Shown: piece after piece, positions 28,833-39,775 of the stretch
How positions within the stretch are numbered: the first letter of the stretch is position 1
How the letters are laid out: each line of letters starts with the position of its first letter
Assembly: GCA_948144175.1 (NCBI GenBank)
Contig: CANXME010002102.1
Location: forward strand, 372,001-436,000
Direction: 5' to 3'
Origin: Closterium sp. NIES-65
Lineage: Eukaryota > Streptophyta > Zygnematophyceae > Desmidiales > Closteriaceae
Length of the DNA: 64,000 bases
Position numbers and translations under genes: made by a program
The notes under the pieces: generated by a model
What the model saw: only the letters and a program-made list of their open reading frames with translations
Database searches by the model: none
What the model was told of the DNA's origin: nothing

Positions 28833-31800
28833 CTAGTTTATGCTCATTCCACTCATGCGCACACAACGCCAATGAGGCTCATCTGCAAGCCTCTTGGTGA
28901 GGAAGTCTGCTGGCTGCTGGTGAGTCTTGATGTAGATCGGATTCACCGTCCCCCTGTTCACCTCCTTACGCAACCAGTGCCACTTGATACGCATGTGCTT
29001 GTTCAGCCGATGAAGTACAGCATTCCTGGCCATCCCAAGAGCTCCCTTGCTATCAGAAAACAGCCGCGTAGCAACCTTTTGCTCCTGGTCAATCTCCTCT
29101 AACAGCCTCCTCAGCCAAATCACCTCCTTCACCCCATGGAACATCGCCATGTACTCTGATTCCACAGAAGAGAGTGCTGTCTCCGTCTGCTTCTTTGACC
29201 TCCAACTAACAGGTCCTCCTCCAACTACGCAGATGTATCCTCCCACTGATGAGGAATCCTCCTTCTCAGAGGCCCACGTAGCATCGGTAAAGCAAGTCAG
29301 AAAGAGCTTGCCTTCTCCAAGCCTCTCCCCCTTCTCTTTCAGCACCTCAACCCCTTTCTGCTTCACCTGTGCAGATGCGGAGTATTTAACTCCAATGCTC
29401 GGGTGAGAGTTCAGATACTTCACCACACGCTCAGCTGCATCCACCTGCTTCTGTGATTGATTCTGCACCACCCTTGCCAGCTGCCCAACCGAGAAAGAGA
29501 TGTCAGGCTTTGTGTGAACTGCTGCATACAAGAGGCTGCCCACCAAGGACTGAAATTGCTGCTGCTCCTCAGCTTCAACCCCTTCATCCTCTGCAGCTTT
29601 CACAAGCTTGAATTCTGCTGGCAGGGGAGTTGCAACCTTGCGCTCATTCTCAATTCCGTACTTCTCACCAAGCTCCTAAATGAACTTCTCCTGGTGCAGC
29701 TTCAACCACCTGTGATCCAGATCCCTCTCCACGTGCATCTCGAGGTAGTACTTTACCTCCCCAAGGTTCTTGCACTTGAACTTCTCCATCAGCTGCTGCT
29801 GCACCTTCTGGATCTCCTTCATGCTGCTGCTAAAGAGAAGAATGTCGTCCACATAGACCAGAAACAGCACCAGCTTCTCCCCCTCCCCTTTGAGAAAGAG
29901 GCTCTCATCACAGCTGCTGGTCCTGAATCCCATCTCCTCTAAAACAGCTGCCAACTTCTGGTACCAGCAGCGTGGCGCCTGCTTCAAGCCGTAGATGGAC
30001 TTTTTCAGCTTGCACACCCTGCCCGTACCATCCTCATACCCAGGTGGCTGCGTCATGAACACCTCCTCCTCTAAAATCCCGTTGAGGAATGCCGTTGATA
30101 TGTCCATCTGGATAATGAACTTCCCACTAACGGCTGCATCTGCCAACAAGACACGAAGGGTAGGGGGTTTGGCAGTGGGAGCAAAGATCTCATTGAAGTC
30201 CCGCTTCTCCTTCTGCATAAACCCCTTAGCCACCAACCTACTCTTGTAGATGGTGACTTGCCTCTTGTCGTCAGTCTTGATCCTTAGCACCCACTTGCAT
30301 TGTACCGCTTTCTTTCCCTCAGGCAGCACCACTAGTTCCCAAGTCCCATTCTCCAGCAGGCTCTGGTACTCAGCATCCCTAGAAGCTAGCCATTTGTCCC
30401 TATCTGGTCCAGTTAATGCCTCCTTCATGCTAGCTGGTTCCTCTGGTGCAGGGGCAAGAAAACAGTACGCAGGCTCATCCTCCTCATCCGGGTCATAGCC
30501 ATGCGGTAGAATCAGCAATGCCTCCTCGGTCCCAAGCTGCTGCTCCGCTACATCAGCTCCTGCAGTTAGCTTCTTAGTAGCCATACGGGTACGTCCTGGC
30601 CTGGAGACGGGTGTCTCCCATCCCTTCATAACGACACCCTTCGGCTTCTTAGTTTTCCCCTGCTGCTGCTCTTTCCCCTCAGATCCAACAGCTCCACTAG
30701 TGCCAGTCTCCACATAATTTTCTCCACCAGCAGGTGCCTCCTGTACCTTCTTTCCATCACCACCCTCTGCAGCTGCCTCCTCTCCCTCCTCCCACACACT
30801 AGGAGTCAGGTCCAGCTGCATGGTGATCTGCTCCATTTGCTGGGACACCCTGGCCTCCGGCTGTTTCTCCCAGCTCCCATACATCATGCCCTCAACAAAC
30901 TTCACATCCCTGCTGTCAAACAACACACCCTTGGAAGGTTCCCACAGCAGCCATCCCTTGCTCTCAGCAGCCAGCCCCAAATGCACACACCAGATTGCAC
31001 TCGCCCCCAACTTACTGCGGTAGGTCTTGGGGACGTGGGCGACTGCCATGCAACCGAACACCCTCAGCATGTCCACCGGCGGCTTCCTCCCAAGCCACCT
31101 CTCCAACGGCACCCACGAGTCATCCTCAACCTTTGTGAGTACCCTGTTCCTAGCGACGGTAGCGTGCCGAACAGCATGGGGCCACATCAAGTTGCCCAGC
31201 CCAGATTCTATGAGCAGCGCCCTAGCTGTCTCCAGAATTGTCCGGTTCGCCCGTTCTGCTACACCGTTAGACTGTGGGGTGTAAGCCGTGGTCAGCTCTC
31301 TCTGGATGCCCTGCTTCTTGAGCCAGGCCGTCATCTCAGCTCCAAGGAACTCACCACCCCGATCTGTCCTAATCCGCTTCACCACACACTCCGCTTGCTT
31401 CTCCACTAACGGCAGCCAATCGTCCCGAATCGTAGAGGCGGCGTAATCTTTCTGCTTCAGTGGATACGCCCACATTAGCCTGATCCAATCATCCACAATG
31501 GTTAGGAAGTACTGCTCCCCCTTGTGCCCTTGCACCGGCAGCGGCCCCACCAAGTCCATGTGGACCAGCTCCAACGGCTTTTTGCTCCTGCCAGCCACAC
31601 TATGGAAGGGGAAACGGGTGAACTTTGAAAGGAGGCAAATTTCACAGTTATCATCAGGTAGTTGTCCGTTTAGCTTCAAGCCCTTAACGGCTCCATCCTT
31701 CTCCAGCTGCTTCAGCAAAGGCATTGCCACATGCCCCAAACGTCGGTGTGCAGTTGCCCAATCCGTCTCCCCAGATCTGGCCGACACTTTCACACCAACC

Positions 31801-33365
31801 CCTCCAACGGCGTTGCACTCCCTCTGGGATGCAGACCCCTCTCCAGCCTGCCCCCCACCATGCCACGCCAACGCCGGCAGCTGCCACATGGATCTGTACA
31901 CGTCCGTACTCTCGTGCAGATCCCAAAGTACCCGATTGCCCAGCTGCCCCTTGTAAGTGCGTGCCCCATCCGTGCTAGTGCTCACCCCAGACTTGCCAAG
32001 CTTACGGAGGGAGATGAGGTTGGCCTTGAGTTCAGGAACAAGGAGAACGTCGTGCAGCACCACCGGCTTGCCATCCGCTCCCTTAAACGCAGCTCGTCCC
32101 GCACCAGCCACCTTCAGCGCGTGTCCAGAGGCGGAGCACACCTCGTTGATTGGTGCAGCTTGTACGTTGTCCAAAAGGTCTTTTCGCGGCGTCATCGTCC
32201 AAGCAGCGCCCGTGTCCAACACCCAATAATCCAGGGGGTGCAGCTCTGCTCCAACCTTGGCAGAGGCATCTCCTTGCTCCCCCTTGTTTCCCATATGGAA
32301 GAATTGGCCCGGGTTGTTGTCGGACGAATCAGCGACCATGTTGGCGCCGGTTTTCTGGTTCCTCCGCGCGCCGCCATCCTGGTGACGATTCTGGGGGGTC
32401 CATCCATCAGGTTTCTTATAGCACAAAAACCAGGGGTGCCCTTCCTTCTCACAATACCAGCAACTCCCTTTCATTTTGCCACCAGCACCCGACTTGCCCC
32501 CACGTCCAGATTTCGCACCACGACCCCAACCGGTACCTCCTTGTTGGTCGTTGGAGTTGTCGTCTTTCGTTGCACCGCGTCCAGCACCACCGAAGCCACG
32601 TCCTTTGCCACGTCGGCTCCCTTGCATCCCGTAGCCGCTGCTGCCGTCGTCTCCACTCCTCAGTTGACGGCGACGGAAGTCCTCCTCTAGAATCTTTGTC
32701 CGCACCCACTCGAGTGTCCACGAGATCTGGTTCTGCGGCAGGCTCAATCCGCTCGTGAATTGAAGCCACGATTCCGGCAGCAGCGAGAGCATCTTCAGGC
32801 ACTTAGTCTGCTCCGGGTAGGTGATTCCCGCGGTCGCCAACTTCGCGTAGAGGTCGCGCAATTTGTCCAGGACAGGTTTCACCGGCTCTCCCTCGCTCAG
32901 GCGCAACGCGGACAGCTCCCTCTCCAGCATCAATGTTGCAACAATGGAGGTCGGGGCGTGCAGCTCCTTCAACACGGTCCACGCCTTCGGACCGCACTCA
33001 ACCTCCGGCAGCAGGTGCATGATGTGGTGACGCTGGTTCAGCTCCAAACTCTGCGACATCAAGTAGTAGCCAGCCGAGGCGCGCTCGTCCCAATCTTCCT
33101 GAAGGGCGGGGTCACTCGGTCTAGGCTCCTCCCCAATCATTAGTTTCAGCAAACCGATCTGACGGAAATAGAGTTGCATTTTCCAGGCCCAATCATCATA
33201 GCCCTCACCATTGAACTTCTCGACGGTGAAGTTTTTCAGCACCTCCTTGATCAGCGAGCCCTGGCTTGTTCGCGCTCCCCTTGGCGCAGATACACCAGAA
33301 TCTTGGCTGCCGCTACGATCTTGGGCTGAAGATTCACCAGCTACCGCCGAGGTGTTGCCCGCCAT
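28833..33365 (-). pseudogene. Element H gag-pol, single in-frame TAG
   Basis: The frame runs from the family ATG at 33365 to the normal TAG at 28833-28835 with one break: a TAG at codon 1230 (29676-29678) where C has Lys (AAG), between the RT YVDD and RNase H. Everything else is in frame: gag, knuckle CWYCEKEGHPWFLC, DTGA, HHCC/DDE integrase, linker, RT with YVDD, and RNase H with FTDATWA. Gag lacks about 15 residues (KGNGG...ERTA) just after the knuckle region. A truncated product with gag, PR, IN and RT could still be made, but no RNase H. Confidence 0.92.
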
Positions 33366-33396
33366 AGCTACCTATAACGAGGATCACTATAACGCA

Positions 33397-33408
33397 GCTC
33401 TGATACCA
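33397..33408 (-). promoter_or_regulatory. Primer-binding site of element H
   Basis: Reverse complement TGGTATCAGAGC, three bases from the 5' LTR. Confidence 0.9.
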
Positions 33409-33411
33409 GCT

Positions 33412-34504
33412 TGTTGGTGTAAGGGCCTAATAAACTCAAGCTATTAAGACTTTATCAAACTTAAAACCTCTCCTCGGGGTCACCTCCAAGGGTCCTTGGG
33501 TGCCTGGTACAAGACCAGCCCCTATCCTCGGGTCCGAGTTTGTAGAGAGAGGGATCAAGAGGGACTAAGTCAAAACAGCAAGAGTACCTTGAACGTCGCG
33601 CAGCGTATCGTGCAGACCGTCGATCGGATTAAGCTGAGAATTTCCTATATCGAAACTCACTCTAAGAGCATTAAAATAAGCTAAGTTGCCTCGCGAAAAG
33701 TTCTGCCATTACGAAGTTATGGCTCGGACAGCGTTAGCCTAGCGTTGGAGTGCTAGCGTACTAGCGTTGACTCGGGTAGCATTCCGCCGTCGCACCGCGT
33801 AATAAGGAAATTCCAGCAAGGAAGGAATTCGCTTGAATCAATTTCACTATATCCAGGTACAAACAGAGAAAGAATAAATAGTTCTAGCTAGCAAGGACCT
33901 TGGGAATAAACCTGGGAACAACCAAGGATGATCCCAAATAATTCCAAGCAACAGAACCAACCTGGCTGGACAAAACAGCAGGTGGTAGGTTGGTGAACAA
34001 CCTCTGGTTCTGTTTTTCCAACCTGGGAAAACAACAACCAGGTTCAGGTCCTAAAAACAGAACCTGTTTTGTCTTTGCCCAACCAGCCAAATGCTGGTTC
34101 TGTTGGTTTCCCCTGGCCCTGTAGCATGCAGATACAGACAAACAACATCCAACCTTCATCTAAATTGTACCCCTATAGTGCCTGCCCTTCTACACTATAG
34201 TCAACCAAACAAAACAGTACAATTTCGAGTTGGATAGAACTGAATCTGCGCAATCAAGTAAGTTGAACCGCAAAGCTTCCATCTTGGGTTCCTTTGCGAG
34301 CTCGTACTTTCTGCTTGTACTGTTCATAGCGTGTACAATGTTGTGCTGAAGCGCACAATGCATGAGTACCTGCAAATGCTTCAAGCGAAAATTGCGAAAG
34401 CAAACAAACACACGAACATTCCATTCAAACCCAAATGCATTCGCACACGCATACTCGTACAAACAGACGGCAGGATGTCGTGCAATGTGAATTTGCACCC
34501 AACA
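33412..34504 (-). repeat. 5' LTR of element H
   Basis: 1093 bp; followed by ATCTG at 34505-34509. Confidence 0.93.
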
Positions 34505-34538
34505 ATCTGAGGAGCTAGAAACGAGGGGGTGCTTATAA

Positions 34539-35204
34539 GTGGGCCTAAGCTGCCGCTGGCAGCAGCCTAGGCTGTTGCTGGTTCTGCTGGGGGGCAGCCT
34601 AAGCTGCTACTGGTTCTGCTGGCGGCAGCCTATGCTGCTGCTGGTTTTATATTGGGCAGCTTAAGCTGCTGCTGGTTTTGCTGGTGGCACCCTAAGCTGC
34701 TGCTGGTTTTAGTGGGGGAAGACTAAGTTGCTATTGGTTCTGGTGGTGACTCCCTATGCTGCTGCAAGTTCTGCTGGTGGCAGCCTATTCTGCTACTGGG
34801 TTTACAGGGGGCAGCCTAAGCTGCAGCTGGTTCTGCTGGTGGCAGCCTAAGCTTCTGCTGATGGCAGCCTAAGCTGCTGCTGGTTCTGCTGGTGGCAGCC
34901 TAAGCTGCTGCTGATTCTGCTGGTGGCAGCCTATACTGCTGCTGGTTTTACAGTGGGCAGCCTAAGCTGCTGCTGGTTCTGCTGGTGGCAGCCTAAGCTG
35001 CTGCTGGTTTTACTGGGGGCAGACTAAGCTGCTACTGGTTCTGCTGGTGGCAGCCTATGCTGCTGCTGGTTCTGCTGGTGGCAGCCTATTCTGCTGCTGG
35101 GTTTACAGGGGGCAGCCTAAGCTAGTTCTGGTTCTTCTGGTGGCAGCCTAAGCTGCTGGTGGTTCGGCTGGTGGCAGCCTAAGCTGCTACTGGTTCTGCT
35201 GGTG
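34539..35204. repeat. 31-bp minisatellite
   Basis: About 21 tandem units with consensus GGCAGCCTAAGCTGCTGCTG plus GTTCTGCTGGT, with variants such as CCTATACT and TTTTACAGTGG. The units are multiples of neither 3 nor a nucleosome length, and stops occur in the frames, so it is not obviously coding. The right-hand units are repeated at 43860-44173. Confidence 0.85.
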
Positions 35205-36001
35205 GCCCGGAGGCGGCTGATTTGGCTGGTTTTGGCTGGTTTTAGGGCGGCTGGCTGAGGGCGGCTGGTTTTGGCTAGGGGGGCTGGCTGAGGCGGCTGG
35301 TTTGGCTGGGGCAGGTGTTTTGGCTGAGGCGGCTGACTGCAGGTGAGGCAACACAAACAGGTGGGGCGGCGGGCTAGGGTTAAGGGAACGGGAATCGGTG
35401 GGGCGGCGGCTGACGGTGGGACCGCGGGATAACTCGGCTGGTGTGCAGTGCGGGCTGCACGTGGGTCGACGCGCAGGCTGCTGCGCGTGGGTTCGAGCGT
35501 GCAGGTGCGCGTATTGCTATGCGGGCCCTCACGCGCGGCTGCTTGTGTGGCTGCGCGAGCGGCTGTGCAGGTGGCTACGGCTTGTGCTCGTGCGTCTACC
35601 GCACGGTACGTGCGTCTACTGTGCGCTAACGGGCTGGCGAGCAACTCGCGTGGCAGAACGAGTGAGGCGCGGGGCTGAAAACGGGTGACGCGAAGGGCTG
35701 AAAATGGGTGATGCGCGAGGCTGAAAACAGGTGATGCATGGGGCAAAACGGATGACGCGAGCGGGGCAAAACGTGTGACGCACTCAGGGTTACTAAGGTG
35801 ACGGGGCGCTTAGGACGCTACGGACTATTTTGGGGCACGGGGCGGTGGGCCCATAGGACGGTCTAGCCCTATACCATGTCAAGAGACTAACGGGTGAAGA
35901 AATTAATGAAGGAATCAAGGTACAAAGAAGTTATAGAAAACCCTAGCAATAGTTCCAACAAAAAAAACAGAATGCAGAACACCTAGACAAAAACTAAAAT
36001 A
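35205..36001. other. GC-rich low-complexity block, no supported gene
   Basis: Begins with GGCTGGTTTTGGCT-type short repeats (about 35205-35340), then CG-rich DNA, then four spaced copies of a GGGTGACGCG-like motif (about 35680-35780), then AT-rich DNA ending ATATAGTTTGACA near 36012. A 209-codon minus-strand frame (35117-35746) is rich in Pro, Ala, Ser and Arg, runs into the minisatellite and has no recognisable domain, so I do not call it a gene. Confidence 0.5.
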
Positions 36002-36423
36002 TACTATATAGAAATATAGTTTGACAAGTTAACTCCTGGATCTCAGCGACATCAGGTGGTGGATCAGGCGGGTTGTCAGGCGGTCGAAGACGGCGACCTC
36101 CGATGAGCAGGGAACTCTGCTCCCACTTCCCAGATTGCGCTCGCTTTGGGCAGGTTGAAGACGACGGAGGACCAACGAACACCCGCATTGTGCTTGGTGT
36201 CGGACTTGGCGCGACCAGTGTGGGATCTTTACTGCAAGAAGCAACAACCGGGGGTAGAGTGAAGGCAGCGCGACGGGGATACTTAGTCGGAGTGGAGGTT
36301 TCTCTAGCTGCAGAGTCATGGACTGTGGACATAGGAGAATCGGGTGTTATTGGAGCAGCGCTAGTTTTAAGAAAATCGAGCCTAGAGCATCGGGCATCAG
36401 AAGCTTTCTCCAGCAGGGTAGGG
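36002..36423. repeat. Unclassified repeat segment, copy 2
   Basis: Its right part (36305-36423) matches 22506-22622 and ends in TAGGG (36419-36423). A minus-strand frame of 112 codons (35994-36332) has no known motif. No gene is recognised. Confidence 0.5.
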
Positions 36424-37517
36424 TATTGGTGTAAGGGCCTAATAAACTCAAGCTATTAAGACTTTATCAAACTTAAAACCTCTCCTCGGGGTCACCTCCA
36501 AGGGTCCTTGGGTGCCTGGTACAAGACCAGCCCCTATCCTCGGGTCCGAGTTTGTAGAGAGAGGGATCAAGAATGACTTAGTCAAAATAACAACTGTACC
36601 TTGAACGTCGCGCACCGTATCGTGCAGACCGTCTACCGGATTAAGCTGAGAATTTCCTATATCGAAGCTAACTTCAAGAGGTTTAAAATAAGCCAAGTTG
36701 CCTCGCGAAAAGTTCTGCCATTACGAAGTTATGGCTCGGACAGCGTTTGCCTAGCGTTCGAGTGCTAGCGTACTTGCGTTTGACTCGGGTAGCATTCCGC
36801 CGTCGCACCGCGTAGAAAGGAAATTCCAGCAAGGAAGGAATTCGCTTGAATCAATTTCACTATATTCAGGTACAAACAGAGAAGGAATAAATAGCTCTAG
36901 CTAGCAAGGACCTTGGAAATCAACCTAGGAACAACCAGGGATGATCCCAAATAATTCCAAGCAACAGAACCAACCTGGCTGGACAAAATAGCAGGTGGTA
37001 GGTTGGTGAACAACCTCTGGTTCTGTTTTTCCAACCTGGGAAAACAACAACCAGGTTCAGGTCCTAAAAACAGAACCTGTTTTGTCTTTGCCCAACCAGC
37101 CAAATGCTGGTTCCGCTGGTTTCCCCTGGCCCTGTAGCATGCAGATACAGACAAACAACATCCAACCTTCACCTAAATTGTACCCCTATAGTGCCTGCCC
37201 TGCTACACTATAGTCAACCAAACAAAACAGTACAATTTCGAGTTGGATAGAACTGAATCTGCGCAATCAAGTAAGTTGAACCGCAAAGCTTCCATCTTGG
37301 GTTCCTTTGCGAGCTCGTCCTTTTTGCTTGTACTGTTCATAGCGCGTACAATGTTATGCCGAAGCGCACATTGTGCGAGTACCTGCAAATGCTTCAAGCG
37401 AAAATTGCGAAAACAAACCAACACACGAACATACCCTTCACGCGCAAATGCATTCGCACACGCATACTCGTACAAACAGACGGCAGGATGTCGTGCAATG
37501 TGAATTTGCACCCAACA
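36424..37517 (-). mobile_element. Single family-1 LTR with mismatched flanks (recombinant)
   Basis: 1094 bp, starting TATTGGTG (a TG end mutated) and ending CCCAACA. The left flank is TAGGG, the right flank GTTCG. Its sequence is almost identical to the right LTR of element E (54135-55228), whose right flank is also GTTCG. So it is not an ordinary solo LTR but a junction between two loci. Confidence 0.88.
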
Positions 37518-37884
37518 GTTCGGTCCCGGCGTGCGGTAAGGAGTGGAGAGTGGTGCAGGAGTGATGTTGAACCACTTCTCAAATGTGTCAGCATACTTAG
37601 CAGCTGACAGGTGCTTGTTTGATTTTTGTAAATCGACTTCGTCAACTAACACACGCACGGGTTACCGTCTCTGTAAGTGGGTGTCTGCTCCACAAAAATC
37701 ACCGCATCTACTAACGCATACAGAAACGTGTTTTTCACGTCAATTTGGCGGGGCGGGAGGTGCCTTGCTATAGTGATCATGAGTAAAACTCGCACGGAGG
37801 CATGGCGGCTGACCGGAGCGAAGGTCTGGTCGAAATCTATGCCGTGCGTTTGGTCGTAACCACGTATGACTGGGTCCCTCACTA
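37518..37884 (-). pseudogene. Family-2 copia RT fragment, duplicate
   Basis: Minus strand: GYDQTHGIDFDQTFAPVSRH, then VRVLLMI, QIDVKNTFLYA (RT catalytic block, with the Asp) and FVEQTPTYRDG. It then jumps to LSAAKYADTFEKW and PLSTPYR, which belong after YVDD, so RT has an internal deletion. The first bases are the GTTCG that flanks element E at 55229. The right border with the gag remnant is placed approximately. Confidence 0.78.
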
Positions 37885-38414
37885 TGGACTCGACCGCCGG
37901 CGCAGCCGCCTTTACCCGCCGCTTCCTCGACCTTGCTCGCCGCGTTGCAGCATTTGTGTTGTCTACCCTGACACCGTCATCTGCTGCCACCTCCTCTAGG
38001 GTCTCACTTCTGCCTTCGATGCCCACAAGCTAGCATACATGCAACTCCTCTCCAAGCATGACACTCGCGCTCAAGTTGCACAATGGATCATCACCACTGA
38101 AGCTGAAATTCTTCGCCATTCCTCCTCCACCGCAGCAGCGGCACAGAAGCAGCAAGGGCGGGCGTGGGGGTGGGCGTGGAGGCGGGCGTGGTGGTGGGCG
38201 AGGCGGCTCTGGCGGTCCGGGTGGCGTGGGTCGTGGTGCTGCAACGGCCTTCCCACCCTGTCATTATCTTCCCCTTTATGGCCCTACTCGAGACCAACGC
38301 TGCAACCAAACCACTCATTCATCTAACATCTGCTTCAAGGCACTCAGTAATGAGTGGTTCGCTTGTGGGAACTCTGGCACCCCCCCCTTACTGGTCCGCC
38401 CTCAGCCCCCACCC
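37885..38414 (+). pseudogene. Copia-type gag C-terminal remnant, duplicate
   Basis: Plus strand: FDAHKLAYMQLLSKHDTRAQ and VAQWIITTEAEIL (alpha-helical gag end), then after a frame change a run of RGGGRGGG repeats, then CNQTTHSSNICF (knuckle remnant) and ALSNEWFACGN. The order helix, RGG box, knuckle is normal for a gag C-terminus. It is not from family 1. No intact frame. Confidence 0.65.
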
Positions 38415-38546
38415 TGTTTGAATATGAGAATGAATGACTAGAATGAGCAAGTACAAGGGTCTTTATAGCAAACCTAATCCGAGCAATAACCAATCTGTAC
38501 ACCACCTAGACAAAACAATACAAACTATAACAATTATAGTTTGACA
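38415..38546 (-). repeat. Family-3 LTR, duplicate copy
   Basis: Same block as 26325-26456 and 56126-56257; the purine tract follows at 38547-38560 on the minus strand. Confidence 0.5.
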
Positions 38547-38805
38547 CACCCCCATGGTCTAAGTGACGGTAGTCATGTGGAGAGCAACACACAACCTAAG
38601 AGCAAGGGTCACAGGACCAGTCAGTAAGAATAAGCAACGGTCACATTACCAGTTCACAAGAACAAAGCAACTCTCGGGTGGAGCTCAAGGTCACCAGACA
38701 ATCCGAAAAACAAACAAGAGGCCACAAGGCTCGTCCACATGCAAGGATATAGCAGATATAAAGGATGCAAGAGTACACGACATACATGACAAGCATCTCT
38801 ATAGA
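38547..38805 (-). repeat. Family-3 3' non-coding tail, truncated
   Basis: Matches 26457-26720 and 56258-56516. No coding part remains. It is cut at AGCAA (38806-38810) by the join to element D. Confidence 0.65.
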
Positions 38806-39733
38806 AGCAAGAGTACCTTGAACGTCGCGCAGCGTATCGTGCAGACCGTGGATCGGATTAAGCTGAGATTTTACTATATCGAAGCTCACTCTAAGAGCTT
38901 GAAAATAAGCCAAGTTGCCTCGCGAAAAGTTCTGCCATTACGAAGTTATGGCTCGGACAGCGTTAGCCTAGCGTTGGAGTGCTAGCGTACTAGCGTTGAC
39001 TCGGGTAGCATTCCGCCGTCGCACCGCGTAGAAAGGAAATTCCAGCAAGGAAGGAATTCACTTGAATCAATTTTACTATATTCAGGTACAAACAGAGAAG
39101 GAATAAATAGCTCTAGCTAGCAAGGACCTTGGGAATCAACCTGGAAACAACCAGGGATGATCCCAAATAATTCCAAGCAACAGAACCAACCTGGCTGGAC
39201 AAAATAGCAGGTGGTAGGTTGGTGAACAACCTCTGGTTCTGTTTTTCCAACCTGGGAAAACAACAACCAGGTGCAGGTCCTAAAAACAGAACCTGTTTTA
39301 TCTTTGCCCAACCAGCCAAATGCTGGTTCTGCTGGTTTCCCCTGGCCCTGTAGCATGCAGATACAGACAAACAACATCCAACCTTCACCTAAATTGTACC
39401 CCTATAGTGCCTGCCCTGCTACACTATAGTCAACCAAACAAAACAGTACAATTTCGAGTTGGATAGAACTGAATCTGCGCAATCAAGTAAGTTGAACCGC
39501 AAAGCTTCCATCTTGGGCTTCTTTACGAGCTCGTCCTTTCTGCTTGTACCGTTCATAGCGCGTACAATGTTATGCCGAAGCGCACATTGTGCGAGTACCT
39601 GCAAATGCTTCAAGCGAAAATTGCAAAAGCAAACAAACACACGAACATACCATTCATACCCAAATGCATTCGCACACGCATACTCGTACAAACAGACGGC
39701 AGGATGTCGTGCAATGTGAATTTGCACCCAACA
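38806..39733 (-). repeat. 3' LTR of element D, outer end missing
   Basis: 928 bp equivalent to 45558-46485, with about nine differences by eye. Confidence 0.9.
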
Positions 39734-39775
39734 CACTCCCCCTCAGCCTGCCGGCTGCATCCCCATCATTCCATA

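Larger units (their letters stand above)
27698..34504 (-). mobile_element. Family-1 Ty1/copia retrotransposon H, full length, one nonsense codon
   Basis: Complete structure with TSD ATCTG, two 1093-bp LTRs, PBS and PPT. I count about 16 LTR differences, clearly more than in B or C. Its linker belongs to the second subfamily (GGDGKKVQEAP..), shared with D and E. Confidence 0.94.
34891..36423. repeat. Duplicated segment I, left copy (pair 43860-45392)
   Basis: 1533 bp aligned without net length change to 43860-45392, with only about half a dozen differences visible. It covers part of the minisatellite, the GC-rich block and unclassified repeat DNA up to the TAGGG before an LTR. Confidence 0.9.
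36424..38810. repeat. Duplicated segment II, left copy (pair 54135-56521)
   Basis: 2387 bp matching 54135-56521 without net indels and with very few differences (for example TATTGG/TGTTGG at the start and one base near 36806). It ends at AGCAA, where it is joined to a truncated LTR. Confidence 0.9.

Noticed and set aside
34539..35204. CRISPR-like array
   Set aside because: The 31-bp units are directly adjacent with no unique spacers and vary gradually, so this is a minisatellite.
36424..37517. Ordinary solo LTR
   Set aside because: Left and right flanks (TAGGG, GTTCG) do not match each other but match two different insertions.
38154..38230. RGGG-repeat stretch as a host RNA-binding protein gene
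   Set aside because: It is followed by a zinc-knuckle remnant and preceded by a gag-like helix, frameshifted, and occurs in duplicate inside transposon debris.
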